19,008 nt of DNA, from contig CAMCZJ010000029.1 in assembly GCA_945886995.1 (NCBI GenBank), forward strand, positions 1 to 19,008, given 5' to 3'. Below the pieces are notes generated by a model that searched no databases, had not been told where the DNA came from, and saw only the letters and a program-made list of their open reading frames with translations. Of this stretch, positions 1 through 6,452 are shown piece after piece (position 1 is the first letter of the stretch; each line of letters begins with the position of its first letter). Origin of the DNA: Asaia bogorensis (GTDB taxonomy: Bacteria > Pseudomonadota > Alphaproteobacteria > Acetobacterales > Acetobacteraceae). The position numbers and the translations under genes were made by a program.

Positions 1-438
1 CACCCACCCGCGAGAAACCAGATCGCACAACGCCGTGCTCACCACCGCATCCACGCGTTCCAGCGGCAGATTGGCCGGTGCAGCGGCAAGATCGGCAAGG
101 ATCGCTTCAACGCGCCAGGCGCCCTGCGGCGCATGCACCAAAAGCGCGCTGCGCCCTGGATTGGTGGCGGGCCAACCCACTGCCTCGGCACGATCGGCGA
201 TGGTATCAAAGGCGCGGGCGAGTAATTCCGCGTCACTATCCACCAATGTCCAGCTTTGCGCGCGGCCAATGAAATGGCCAAGCCAGCGGAGCAAGCTGCC
301 CGTGCCCGCGCCAAGATCAAGCAGGCGCGGTCGCGCGGGCAGGGAGGCTGCGAGCATCGCGGCCAATTCAGGATTGCGCGCGGCGGCATCGTGTGGCTCT
401 CGTAGGTCGAGCCAATCACCATCGAAGTTTTCAGCCAT
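1..438 (-). CDS. Class I SAM-dependent methyltransferase, partial (C-terminus beyond the left edge)
   Basis: The first 146 codons are visible, reading leftward from an ATG at 438-436 and staying open to base 1. The translation contains methyltransferase motif I (LLDLGAGTGSLLRWL, about residues 39-53), followed after one helix by an acidic strand (TLVDSD, about 64-69), as expected for a Rossmann-fold methyltransferase binding S-adenosylmethionine. A later stretch (ERVDAVVSTALCDLV) resembles the motif-IV strand. The start overlaps the end of the upstream glycosyltransferase by 8 bp (ATGGCTGA), so the two genes are probably translationally coupled and belong to the same operon. The substrate cannot be read from the sequence; the neighbours suggest a small molecule, possibly a pterin derivative. 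No signal peptide is seen, so it should be cytoplasmic. It is missing its C-terminal part only because of the window edge. Confidence 0.85.
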   Translation of the reverse strand, partial: MAENFDGDWLDLREPHDAAARNPELAAMLAASLPARPRLLDLGAGTGSLLRWLGHFIGRAQSWTLVDSDAELLARAFDTIADRAEAVGWPATNPGRSALLVHAPQGAWRVEAILADLAAAPANLPLERVDAVVSTALCDLVSRGWV

Positions 439-1471
439 GATCAAGGGCTTTCAGAAAAGCGGTTGCACGATCCGGCCAGCGCGGCAGCGCCTGCCCCGCG
501 CGCCAGGATGCTTCGGCCATATCGGCGCGCAAGGCAGTATCGAAAATAGGTCGGCGCATGGCGCGTGACAGCGCGTTATGGTCATCCACCGCCGCAACCA
601 CCGCAGCATCTTGGGGCACAATCTCCGCAATTGCGCCGCCGGCGGTGATGGCCAGTGGCAGGCCGCGCGCCATGGCTTCCGCAGCGGCCATGCCATAGCC
701 TTCGTAACGCGTTGCAAGCGCGAAAAGATCAGCGCGCGCATATTCCGCTTCCAAAGCGGCGTCGGGCAGGGAGCCCAGCAGGCGGATGCGTTGCGCAATG
801 CCAAGCTCTGTCGCCAGCGCGCGCAGCCCATCGGCATGCACAGGATCACGCGAGGCATCGCCCGCAATCGCGAGCGACCAATCAAGATCAGTGAGCCGCG
901 CAAGTGCCCGCAGCAGCACATCATGGCCCTTGCGCGGGACCAATAGGCCAACGCTCAAAATGGCGCAGCCTGGGCCGGCGGAGCCGATCGCGCGTGGCGC
1001 TGGGTCCGTGCCCGGTTCCACCACGCTGATGCGCGCCGGGTCCACGCCGAAATCTTCTGGCAGGTCGCGCGCCGTGGGGTAGGATGTGGTGATGATGCGC
1101 GTGCAGGCGCTGAACAACACACGCTCCGCGGCCTTCAGCGCCTCACGCTGGCTGGCCGGGGCGCCGGGTTCCAAGGCGGTTGGGTGATGGATCAGCGCCG
1201 TGGCGCTGCGTTTGGTGAGTTCATCGGCGAAGGGCAGAAAGGCGGGTAGGCCCAGGCCATCAATCACAATGCGCGCGCCGGCAGGAATCTCCGCCAGTGC
1301 TGCTCGGGCTGCATCGGTTGCCACATCATCGGGGAAGGGATGGCGGCCCGCCAATTCCACCACGCGCACTTCCTGCCCCAGCACGCGCAACCCCTCGACC
1401 ATGCGGCGATCATAGATATAGCCGCCGGAAATCGCGCTGAAGGGCGCGGGAACGAGAAGGTAGATGCTCAA
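431..1471 (-). CDS. GT4-family glycosyltransferase
   Basis: A 346-residue GT-B glycosyltransferase. The N-terminal domain begins with a strand and glycine-rich loop (LLVPAPFSAISGGYIYDRR, residues 5-23). The C-terminal donor-binding domain starts near residue 169 and has the family's hallmarks: the RKG loop (R180-K181) that contacts the sugar-nucleotide phosphates, and an E-x7-E motif (E257 and E265, in YEGYGMAAAEAMARG). The family transfers a sugar from an NDP-sugar with retention of configuration. The ATG overlaps the PTPS-like gene by 4 bp, and the 3' end overlaps the methyltransferase by 8 bp. Cell-wall and LPS clusters also hold GT4 enzymes, but the neighbours here are small-molecule enzymes of pterin type. 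Pterin glucosyltransferases of cyanobacteria are also GT4 enzymes, so a pterin acceptor is possible; this is inference. Confidence 0.9.
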   Translation of the reverse strand: MSIYLLVPAPFSAISGGYIYDRRMVEGLRVLGQEVRVVELAGRHPFPDDVATDAARAALAEIPAGARIVIDGLGLPAFLPFADELTKRSATALIHHPTALEPGAPASQREALKAAERVLFSACTRIITTSYPTARDLPEDFGVDPARISVVEPGTDPAPRAIGSAGPGCAILSVGLLVPRKGHDVLLRALARLTDLDWSLAIAGDASRDPVHADGLRALATELGIAQRIRLLGSLPDAALEAEYARADLFALATRYEGYGMAAAEAMARGLPLAITAGGAIAEIVPQDAAVVAAVDDHNALSRAMRRPIFDTALRADMAEASWRAGQALPRWPDRATAFLKALDHG

Positions 1472-1884
1472 GCCGCCGGCTCCTCACCCGGTGCGGCCTC
1501 ATAGGCGGCCCATGCGATATGGCTTTCGCGCAGCAGGACCTTGAGGCCCGTGACGGCCTGGCCGCCCGCGCCGAGCTTGCCCTTCGCCAAGGCAGCCGAC
1601 AGGCAGCGATGAATATGCAGGCAGAGATGTTCGGTCGTGGTGTTCTGCCCGGCAAAGACCGGTTCCGCATCCAGATTGCGATAATCAAACCCGTCCAGGA
1701 TATGGCGGAGCTCCACCTTGGCCGCGGCGATATCCACCAGCAGGTTCAGCGGGTCTAGCTTCGGCGCGCGGAACTCTGCCTCCACAATGAAGGTCGCGCC
1801 ATGCAGGCGCTGGGCGGGGCCGAATTCCGCGCCACGGAAGGAATGGGCGATCATGACGTGATCAACAACGGTCAGGCTGAACAT
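1468..1884 (-). CDS. 6-pyruvoyl-tetrahydropterin synthase/QueD-family protein with altered active site
   Basis: 138 residues, the usual size for the T-fold PTPS/QueD family. Visible landmarks are the first zinc histidine (H14 in IAHSF), RLHGATF (H28), NTTTEH with a conserved Glu, and the C-terminal RESHIAWAAYE, whose Glu normally anchors the pterin ring. The family motif HGH is HGA here, so the third zinc histidine is Ala30, and the nucleophilic Cys that lies four residues before the HGH motif in QueD is replaced by Ala24. The enzyme therefore probably does not run standard QueD or PTPS chemistry, or uses a different metal site. The ATG lies 31 nt after the MDR gene, with a weak AGGA upstream. 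The end overlaps the glycosyltransferase by 4 bp. Family assignment is strong; the reaction is unknown. Confidence 0.88.
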   Translation of the reverse strand: MFSLTVVDHVMIAHSFRGAEFGPAQRLHGATFIVEAEFRAPKLDPLNLLVDIAAAKVELRHILDGFDYRNLDAEPVFAGQNTTTEHLCLHIHRCLSAALAKGKLGAGGQAVTGLKVLLRESHIAWAAYEAAPGEEPAA

Positions 1885-1915
1885 GGGCGGGGTTTATCCT
1901 GTGCGGTTCGGCGCT

Positions 1916-2899
1916 TCATGCACCATAGGTGACAAGGGGGCAAAGCGGCGCGGGCTGGCCGGGGGCGGGGTTGAGCAAGCCGGGCAGGGCTTGTGGCAAA
2001 TCCTGGAATGGTGTCGCCGGACCGACCAGCGCTTCAAGCGCCGGATCCGCCAGCAGGCCGAGCGCCTGGGCCATGCGGTCGCCAAAGCTGCGGCGCCCGC
2101 GCATGGCAGGCGCCACCGCGCCGACCTGGCTTGAAATAAGGCGCAGGCGACGGGAATGGAATGCCTCACCCAAAGGCAACGTCACATCCGTGGCACCAAA
2201 CCATGATGCCTCGATGATGCGCGCCTCAAACGCCGCGCATTGCAGCGCTTGGCGGAGCCCAGCGGGGTTGGCGCTGGCGTGGATGATCAATTCCTGTTCA
2301 GCCGGTGCAGCTTCCGGGGCGGCGAAGGCCACGCCGAGTTTCTCCGCAATGGCGCGGCGCGATGCATCGGGGTCTATGATTGTCACCGCCATGGCCGGAA
2401 TGCGCGCGAGCAGATAGGCGACCAGAAGCCCAACCACGCCAGCGCCAATCACTAGCGCGCGTTCGCCGGGCAGGGGCTCAGCATCCCAAAGGATATTCAG
2501 CGCAGTTTCCATATTGGCGCCGAGCACGGCGCGGTGATCCGGCACTGCATCCGGGATGCGGACGCACATGGCCGCAGGGGCAAGGAAGACATCCTGATGC
2601 GGGTGCAGGCAAAAAACGCGCTTGCCTTGCAGTTCCGCAGGACCTTCGGCCACATGCGCGACCGCGCTGTAGCCATATTTCACCGGGAAGGGGAAATCGC
2701 CCGCCTGCAAGGGGCAGCGCATCACGCCCCATTGGTTCTCTGGCACCTTGCCCGCCAGCACCAGCCGTTCCGTGCCGCGCGAAATGCCGGATGCCAGCAT
2801 GCGCGCCAACACCTGATCCGGCGCGCGGGCGGGAAGTACTTGGCTGCGGAGTTCCGCTAGGTTTGGTGCAATCGTCCATAAGGCGCGCGCGATGGTCAT
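1916..2899 (-). CDS. Zinc-less MDR dehydrogenase (BchC-like zinc-binding alcohol dehydrogenase family)
   Basis: A 327-residue medium-chain dehydrogenase/reductase. The Rossmann nucleotide motif is clear (VIGAGVVGLLVAYLLAR, GxGxxG at residues 152-157) and is followed by an acidic residue at the end of the second strand (IIDPDASRR). At the catalytic-zinc positions, the usual Cys loop reads SGISRGTE (residues 37-44, Ser for Cys) and the usual GHE reads GYS (76-78). The four-Cys structural zinc lobe is absent. The segments PFPVKYGYSAV and FCLHPHQDVF resemble BchC, the bacteriochlorophyllide hydroxyethyl dehydrogenase, but no photosynthesis gene is nearby. It probably oxidises or reduces a carbinol on a small ring metabolite with NAD(P). 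The ATG overlaps the upstream RibD-like gene by 4 bp, so the two are coupled. Confidence 0.88.
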   Translation of the reverse strand: MTIARALWTIAPNLAELRSQVLPARAPDQVLARMLASGISRGTERLVLAGKVPENQWGVMRCPLQAGDFPFPVKYGYSAVAHVAEGPAELQGKRVFCLHPHQDVFLAPAAMCVRIPDAVPDHRAVLGANMETALNILWDAEPLPGERALVIGAGVVGLLVAYLLARIPAMAVTIIDPDASRRAIAEKLGVAFAAPEAAPAEQELIIHASANPAGLRQALQCAAFEARIIEASWFGATDVTLPLGEAFHSRRLRLISSQVGAVAPAMRGRRSFGDRMAQALGLLADPALEALVGPATPFQDLPQALPGLLNPAPGQPAPLCPLVTYGA

Positions 2900-3681
2900 G
2901 GATGGCCCCCAGGCTTGGCGCGATCCAGCGCGGCATCAATCAGGATATCGGGCGCAATATCATGCACGCGCCAGGTAAAGCGCAGCCCATCGGCGATGCG
3001 CGCCACTTCCGGCAATGTGAAGGCCGGAATGCCGGAACCGAGCAGCACGGGGGCCACGGTGACATGCAGCCGATCAAGACAGCCAGCCGCCAGAAAGCGC
3101 GAAACCGTGAGCCCGCCGCCTTCAACAAAAATCCGACTTGCCCCGCGCGCCTTGAGTGCGGCGAGCAGGGGCGGGATGGCGAGCCCGCCGCCAGCTACGC
3201 GCGGCAGGCGCAGCACTTCGGCCATGCCGTGATGCTCGGCCCCGCCGGCATCGGCAGCGCAGACCAGCAGGGTGGGCGGCCCGCCTTGGAAAATGCCGTA
3301 ATCGGCTGAGAGTTTGCGATCCGTATCCAACACCACGCGCAAGGGATCCGGCCCCGGCACTTCACGCGTGGTGAGGCGCGGATTGTCATGACGCACCGTG
3401 CCAGCGCCCACTAACACGGCGTGACACAATGCGCGTAGCCGATGCGTGTGCAGGATATCGCCCGGGCCGCCGATCCATTGGCTTGACCCGGCGGCAGTGG
3501 CGATACGGCCATCAAGCGTTTGCGCAAGCCGCCCAATTACGCGGCAGCCATCGGCGGCTGAGGGTGGCGCCAGCACCGGGCCAAACAGCGCGGCAAGCTG
3601 GCCACCCGGCAAGGCAGTGCCCGCGCTGTCGCGCAGCGCGAGTAGGGCTGACCAATCAGCGGCGGGGGCGGTGGGTTCCAT
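2896..3681 (-). CDS. RibD C-terminal/dihydrofolate-reductase-like reductase
   Basis: A 261-residue protein with one RibD-C (DHFR-fold) domain from about residue 46 to the end. Recognisable elements are VIGRLAQTLDGRIA (catalytic-type Asp57), the GAGTVRHDNPRLTTR segment (residues 92-106) that binds NADPH and substrate, IFVEGGGLTVSRFL (EGGG at 187-190) and VAPVLLGSG. In riboflavin synthesis this fold reduces the ribosyl chain of a pyrimidine; relatives reduce pterins and folates. The deaminase domain of true RibD is absent, replaced by about 45 unrelated N-terminal residues. It is the first gene of the minus-strand cluster and overlaps the MDR gene by 4 bp (ATGA). The likely role is NADPH-dependent reduction of a pterin-like or pyrimidine intermediate; the substrate is not shown by the sequence. 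Confidence 0.88.
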   Translation of the reverse strand: MEPTAPAADWSALLALRDSAGTALPGGQLAALFGPVLAPPSAADGCRVIGRLAQTLDGRIATAAGSSQWIGGPGDILHTHRLRALCHAVLVGAGTVRHDNPRLTTREVPGPDPLRVVLDTDRKLSADYGIFQGGPPTLLVCAADAGGAEHHGMAEVLRLPRVAGGGLAIPPLLAALKARGASRIFVEGGGLTVSRFLAAGCLDRLHVTVAPVLLGSGIPAFTLPEVARIADGLRFTWRVHDIAPDILIDAALDRAKPGGHP

Positions 3682-3690
3682 CGGCGCCTA

Positions 3691-3737
3691 AATGCCTGAG
3701 TGGCGCGCGGCGCGCCAGGGTAGTCCTGACAGGCATT
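3691..3737 (-). promoter_or_regulatory. Nested inverted repeat in the operon leader
   Basis: Two perfect inverted repeats are nested. The outer arms AATGCCTG (3691-3698) and CAGGCATT (3730-3737) enclose a palindrome with arms TGGCGCGC (3701-3708) and GCGCGCCA (3710-3717) around one base. The inner edge lies about 10 nt before the RibD-like ATG (3681), so an RNA fold would include the AGG-containing stretch just upstream of the start. It could be a protein operator on DNA or a leader structure that limits translation. It matches no riboswitch class I recognise. Confidence 0.5.
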
Positions 3738-3777
3738 GTCTTGCCCGCCTGAAACTTACCCGTTGCGTCCCTTACGC

Positions 3778-3783
3778 ATTATA
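3778..3783 (-). promoter_or_regulatory. Possible -10 box for the pterin-type operon
   Basis: The minus strand reads TTGTATAATGCG, giving a perfect TATAAT at 3783-3778, about 97 nt upstream of the RibD-like start. No good TTGACA-like element is found 16-18 bp upstream, so the promoter call rests on the -10 alone. Transcription from here would include the nested inverted repeat in the leader. Confidence 0.35.
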
Positions 3784-4127
3784 CAAGGGTGTCCGGTTGA
3801 CCAGAGAGGAGTGCGGAGCGCCTCGTTTGCAGTTAAACCTTGAAAGTACAAGCCGGTGGCGCACGCCCGCCGAGCATTCCAACTCCATGCCACCATTGCC
3901 CTATAAGGGTGACGTCCTCCTCCCCTGAATATTCCTGCGCAAGTGTTGCAAGTCCTAGCAAGGCAGACGGCTTCTGATATCTCTGCTTGAGATTGGGTTT
4001 GCCTAGCATGGCCGCTGCCAGCCAATGGTCAAGCACATTACGCTCTGATTCGTACAACCTATTGACGAGCTTCCGGAAAATGCGGATCGTGAAAAGAGGC
4101 ATTCGGCCGAAACTTTCAGAAATTGTT

Positions 4128-4132
4128 GGAGG
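4128..4132 (+). promoter_or_regulatory. Ribosome binding site deciding a TTG start
   Basis: GGAGG, an excellent Shine-Dalgarno match, lies 6 nt before a TTG codon at 4139. It supports TTG as the start of the LysR gene; the first LysR domain residues (DWDDLRLVLEV) follow directly. Confidence 0.75.
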
Positions 4133-4138
4133 TTTATC

Positions 4139-5047
4139 TTGGCTAAAGATTTGGACTGGGATGATCTTCGTTTGGTACTTGAAGTGAAGGGGGCGGGATC
4201 GGCCAATGCTGCCGCGCTGAAAATGAAAACCTCGCATACTACCATTCTCCGTAGGTTGAAAAATCTGGAGGCAGTTCTGAATGTTCCCATCACTTTGAGT
4301 ACTCAGAATGGTGCGCGACTGACCACCGAAGGGGAGGTTCTTGCAAAAGCAGCCGAAAAAATGCAGCACGAGTTATCCGATTGCCTTGAATTTTTGGCGC
4401 AAACTTCGGATGTTTCGGGTGAGGTTCGTATCAATATTACTCAAGGACTAGGCGCTTACTGGTTATCTCCACGTCTACTGGAATGGCAACAAATCTACCC
4501 GAACTTGAACCTTACATATCAAAGTATGACGCCACGATATCTAAAAGTCGGTACAGAAACGGATATTTCCTTCCTCTGGAAGAATCCCGATGATCAGAAC
4601 GTCACGGCCAGAAAACTTGGGGAAGTAGATTTTTCGCTGTTCATCGGTGAAAAGTATGCGGCCCGTCATGGAATACCAAAGACACTGGAGGATCTTTGCG
4701 GGCTAGAAATGCTTCACTTTGTGGCGCATGATGTTAACCCCGCGTTCAAAGTGTGGCGGGCAATGATATCTGGCCGTGTGAAATTGATAAAAATGGAAAA
4801 CCACGTTATCGTAGATTCAATTATCAGAGGTGGTAATTTTCTGGCCTTGTTGCCAAATTATGTTGCGAATGTTTTCTCTGGTTTATTACGTACCCCCATC
4901 GAAACGGAGGCAACACTTCCGCTATGGCTGACTTATCAGGCAGGAACGCGGGGGACGAAACGCGTGAGGGTGGTAGTTCAAGAAATCTTACGCTTGGCAG
5001 CCGAGGCAAAAAATCCGCTTCAACAAGAGGGAAGTTGGTTTAGGTGA
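4139..5047 (+). CDS. LysR-family transcriptional regulator
   Basis: 302 residues, typical LysR length. The N-terminal winged helix-turn-helix spans about residues 5-64: DWDDLRLVLEV, then SANAAALKMKTSHTTILRRLKNLE as the DNA-contacting helices, then LTTEGEVLAKAA. A linker helix and a periplasmic-binding-like effector domain follow from about residue 90 (GEVRINITQGLGAYWLSPRLLEW). The TTG start is fixed by a GGAGG site. The gene is clearly lower in GC than its neighbours and uses many A/T-ending codons, which suggests transfer from elsewhere. It is divergent from the pterin-type operon and upstream of a small membrane-protein gene, either of which it might control. The effector cannot be predicted. 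Confidence 0.92.
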   Translation: MAKDLDWDDLRLVLEVKGAGSANAAALKMKTSHTTILRRLKNLEAVLNVPITLSTQNGARLTTEGEVLAKAAEKMQHELSDCLEFLAQTSDVSGEVRINITQGLGAYWLSPRLLEWQQIYPNLNLTYQSMTPRYLKVGTETDISFLWKNPDDQNVTARKLGEVDFSLFIGEKYAARHGIPKTLEDLCGLEMLHFVAHDVNPAFKVWRAMISGRVKLIKMENHVIVDSIIRGGNFLALLPNYVANVFSGLLRTPIETEATLPLWLTYQAGTRGTKRVRVVVQEILRLAAEAKNPLQQEGSWFR

Positions 5048-5367
5048 TCATGCCTAAGCCGTCACTAACAAAACTGCCTGCTTATCTGCGATGCATCGTC
5101 ACAATAAGTCATGGATTGGATTTCGAATTATTGAGCTGCAGATAGTTTGGGCTCCGCTAAGAAAGAGCCGCTACTGGGGGGCGTTGTGCTCTACCGTATT
5201 CGAGCTTTGCAAAATTGTGCAACTCACTGTGCAATTTAATTCAGTGACAAAGCACTTCTTATTCGCAAGTGTATCTAGTGAGCAAAACCTCAAGTTTCAG
5301 CTTTGCGGCTTCGTGGATACAGAGGCCAGATGGCAGTGAGGGGCTTACGCTATGAGTATCGGAGATC
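5048..5367 (+). other. AT-rich intergenic region between the LysR gene and the membrane-protein gene
   Basis: About 320 bp without a supported gene. A hairpin spans 5212-5237: arms AAATTGTGCA and TGTGCAATTT pair over 10 bp with two G-T wobbles around a 6-nt loop. A weaker 5-bp stem pairs GGCTC (5150-5154) with GAGCC (5165-5169). Neither is followed by a run of T. An 82-codon open frame here has no recognisable content and no ribosome binding site, so I treat it as chance. Confidence 0.5.
5212..5237 (+). promoter_or_regulatory. Hairpin upstream of the DUF4870-like gene
   Basis: AAATTGTGCA and TGTGCAATTT form a 10-bp stem (two G-T pairs in RNA) with the loop ACTCAC. TGTGCAA also occurs twice as a direct repeat inside it. 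It is AT-rich, 130 nt before the next gene and lacks a T-run, so it is more likely an operator or RNA element than a terminator. Confidence 0.35.
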
Positions 5368-5781
5368 ATGGGGGAAATCATGGGGATTGAGAGCGTTAGC
5401 GAAAATGCGGCTATCAGCGGGGGCGACGGTGGCAAGGGACAAGCCAACCTGATCTACATCCTATATATCATCGGATTTTTTACAGGTATCACGGCCTTGA
5501 TCGGTGTCATCATGGCCTATGTAAATCGAGACAAAGCCACAGGCGTGTTCAAGTCGCACATGAATTTCCAAATCAAAATATTCTGGCGCGGCATCATTTT
5601 CACGGCGGTAAATACTGCCATTTATAGCTTGGTCGGCCTCGCCACTGTGCTTACCATGGGCCTCGGTTTCGTCCTTACCCTTATTCCGATCGGCATTCTC
5701 ATCTGGTGGCTAGTGTGGACCATCATGGCCATCGTCAAGGGTATGGGTGCGCTCGGACGTAATGAGCCTGCCCCATCATGA
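5368..5781 (+). CDS. Small DUF4870-like inner-membrane protein
   Basis: 137 residues with three hydrophobic segments: about 27-52 (YILYIIGFFTGITALIGVI), 72-98 and 100-124 (FVLTLIPIGILIWWLVW). Between the first two lies NRDKATGVFKSHMNFQIKIFW, the charged loop pattern of DUF4870/Tic20-like membrane proteins, where a residue set resembling SHxxFQ is typical. The N-terminus is glycine-rich and probably cytoplasmic. A second in-frame ATG at 5380 (MGIESV) has a better-placed GGGGGA before it and may be the real start. The function of the family is unknown. GC is lower than in flanking genes, as for the LysR gene upstream. Confidence 0.78.
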   Translation: MGEIMGIESVSENAAISGGDGGKGQANLIYILYIIGFFTGITALIGVIMAYVNRDKATGVFKSHMNFQIKIFWRGIIFTAVNTAIYSLVGLATVLTMGLGFVLTLIPIGILIWWLVWTIMAIVKGMGALGRNEPAPS

Positions 5782-5936
5782 CCCGCTTGTTCAAAGATGA
5801 TACCCCTCTCACGGTTGCCGCCCTTAGCGCGGACGCTAGGAAGCGGCGTACATGTAGCGGTACCTTATCGACTATCTCCACCAGAAAAAGATTTTCCGCA
5901 TCATGACCTAGCGTCGGCTTAGTACGCGACGCCTAC

Positions 5937-6452
5937 TCAAGGCGCCGCCAGATTGATCGCAAAAAACGGCAGCAGCGCCTGCATGATCAGCCCCGCCAGC
6001 ACGGGCAGGAAAAAGGACGACGCCAAGCGCATCGCCACAAAGCGCCAGCCCAGCACCGGGTATTCCCACGTCAGAATGCGGTGCAGCGCATAGACAGACC
6101 AGGCCGTGAGCAGCGCGGTCATTTGCGCGACCCCCGCGCCGGCCTTGCTGAAGGTGATCACCAGCGGAAAGGTCACAAAAGGCCCGCCTGGCATGATCCC
6201 GCCTGCCAAGGACGCGATCATGATGCCGCTGAGGCCGGAATCATCGCCAAGCCAGGCGGTGGCGATATCTGCCGGCACAAGCTCCGACAAAAACGCTGCC
6301 ATCGGTAGCGCCACGCAGAACATGGGCAGGATGCGCCAAAAGCCGCGATTGGTCTCGGCCACTGCGCGCCGTGCCTGGGGCATGCCGCGGCGCATGCAAA
6401 GCGCCAGCACGGCCAGCGCTATCACCCAAAGGATGATCTGCGGCCCGCTCAT
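5937..6452 (-). CDS. Half-size permease, second of a homologous pair
   Basis: 171 residues from the ATG at 6452 (MSGPQIILWVIALAVLAL). It is very hydrophobic, with about four to five membrane segments. The central motif is IMPGGPFVTFPLVITF, followed by LLTAWSVYALHRILTWEYPVLG and MRLASSFFLPVLAGLIMQ. This pattern resembles the PF03773 permease (DUF318/ArsP-like) superfamily, whose members are normally about twice as long and contain two such repeats. The start overlaps the end of the upstream gene by 4 bp (ATGA), so the two are made together. The upstream gene product is clearly homologous to it, which suggests that the two form a heterodimer equal to one full-length permease. The transported solute is unknown. 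The longer frame starting at 6494 runs through the coding end of its partner, so the ATG at the overlap is preferred. Confidence 0.8.
   Translation of the reverse strand: MSGPQIILWVIALAVLALCMRRGMPQARRAVAETNRGFWRILPMFCVALPMAAFLSELVPADIATAWLGDDSGLSGIMIASLAGGIMPGGPFVTFPLVITFSKAGAGVAQMTALLTAWSVYALHRILTWEYPVLGWRFVAMRLASSFFLPVLAGLIMQALLPFFAINLAAP

Larger units (their letters stand above)
3682..4138. other. Divergent intergenic region between the pterin-type operon and the LysR gene
   Basis: About 457 bp with no convincing gene. The part nearest the RibD-like gene holds a nested inverted repeat and a TATAAT box on the minus strand, both listed separately. The remainder, from about 3840 to 4127, is more AT-rich and leads into the LysR start. 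Short open frames on both strands show no family resemblance and lack ribosome binding sites. A LysR-type regulator transcribed divergently from an operon often controls that operon, so LysR operators may lie here, but I did not find a convincing T-N11-A pair that stands out. Confidence 0.5.

Noticed and set aside
2380..3309. Plus-strand open frame across the MDR and RibD-like genes
   Set aside because: It crosses two well-supported minus-strand genes and is rich in Arg, Pro and Gly without motifs.
5091..5339. 82-codon plus-strand open frame
   Set aside because: No ribosome binding site, no family resemblance, and it contains a hairpin; likely chance.
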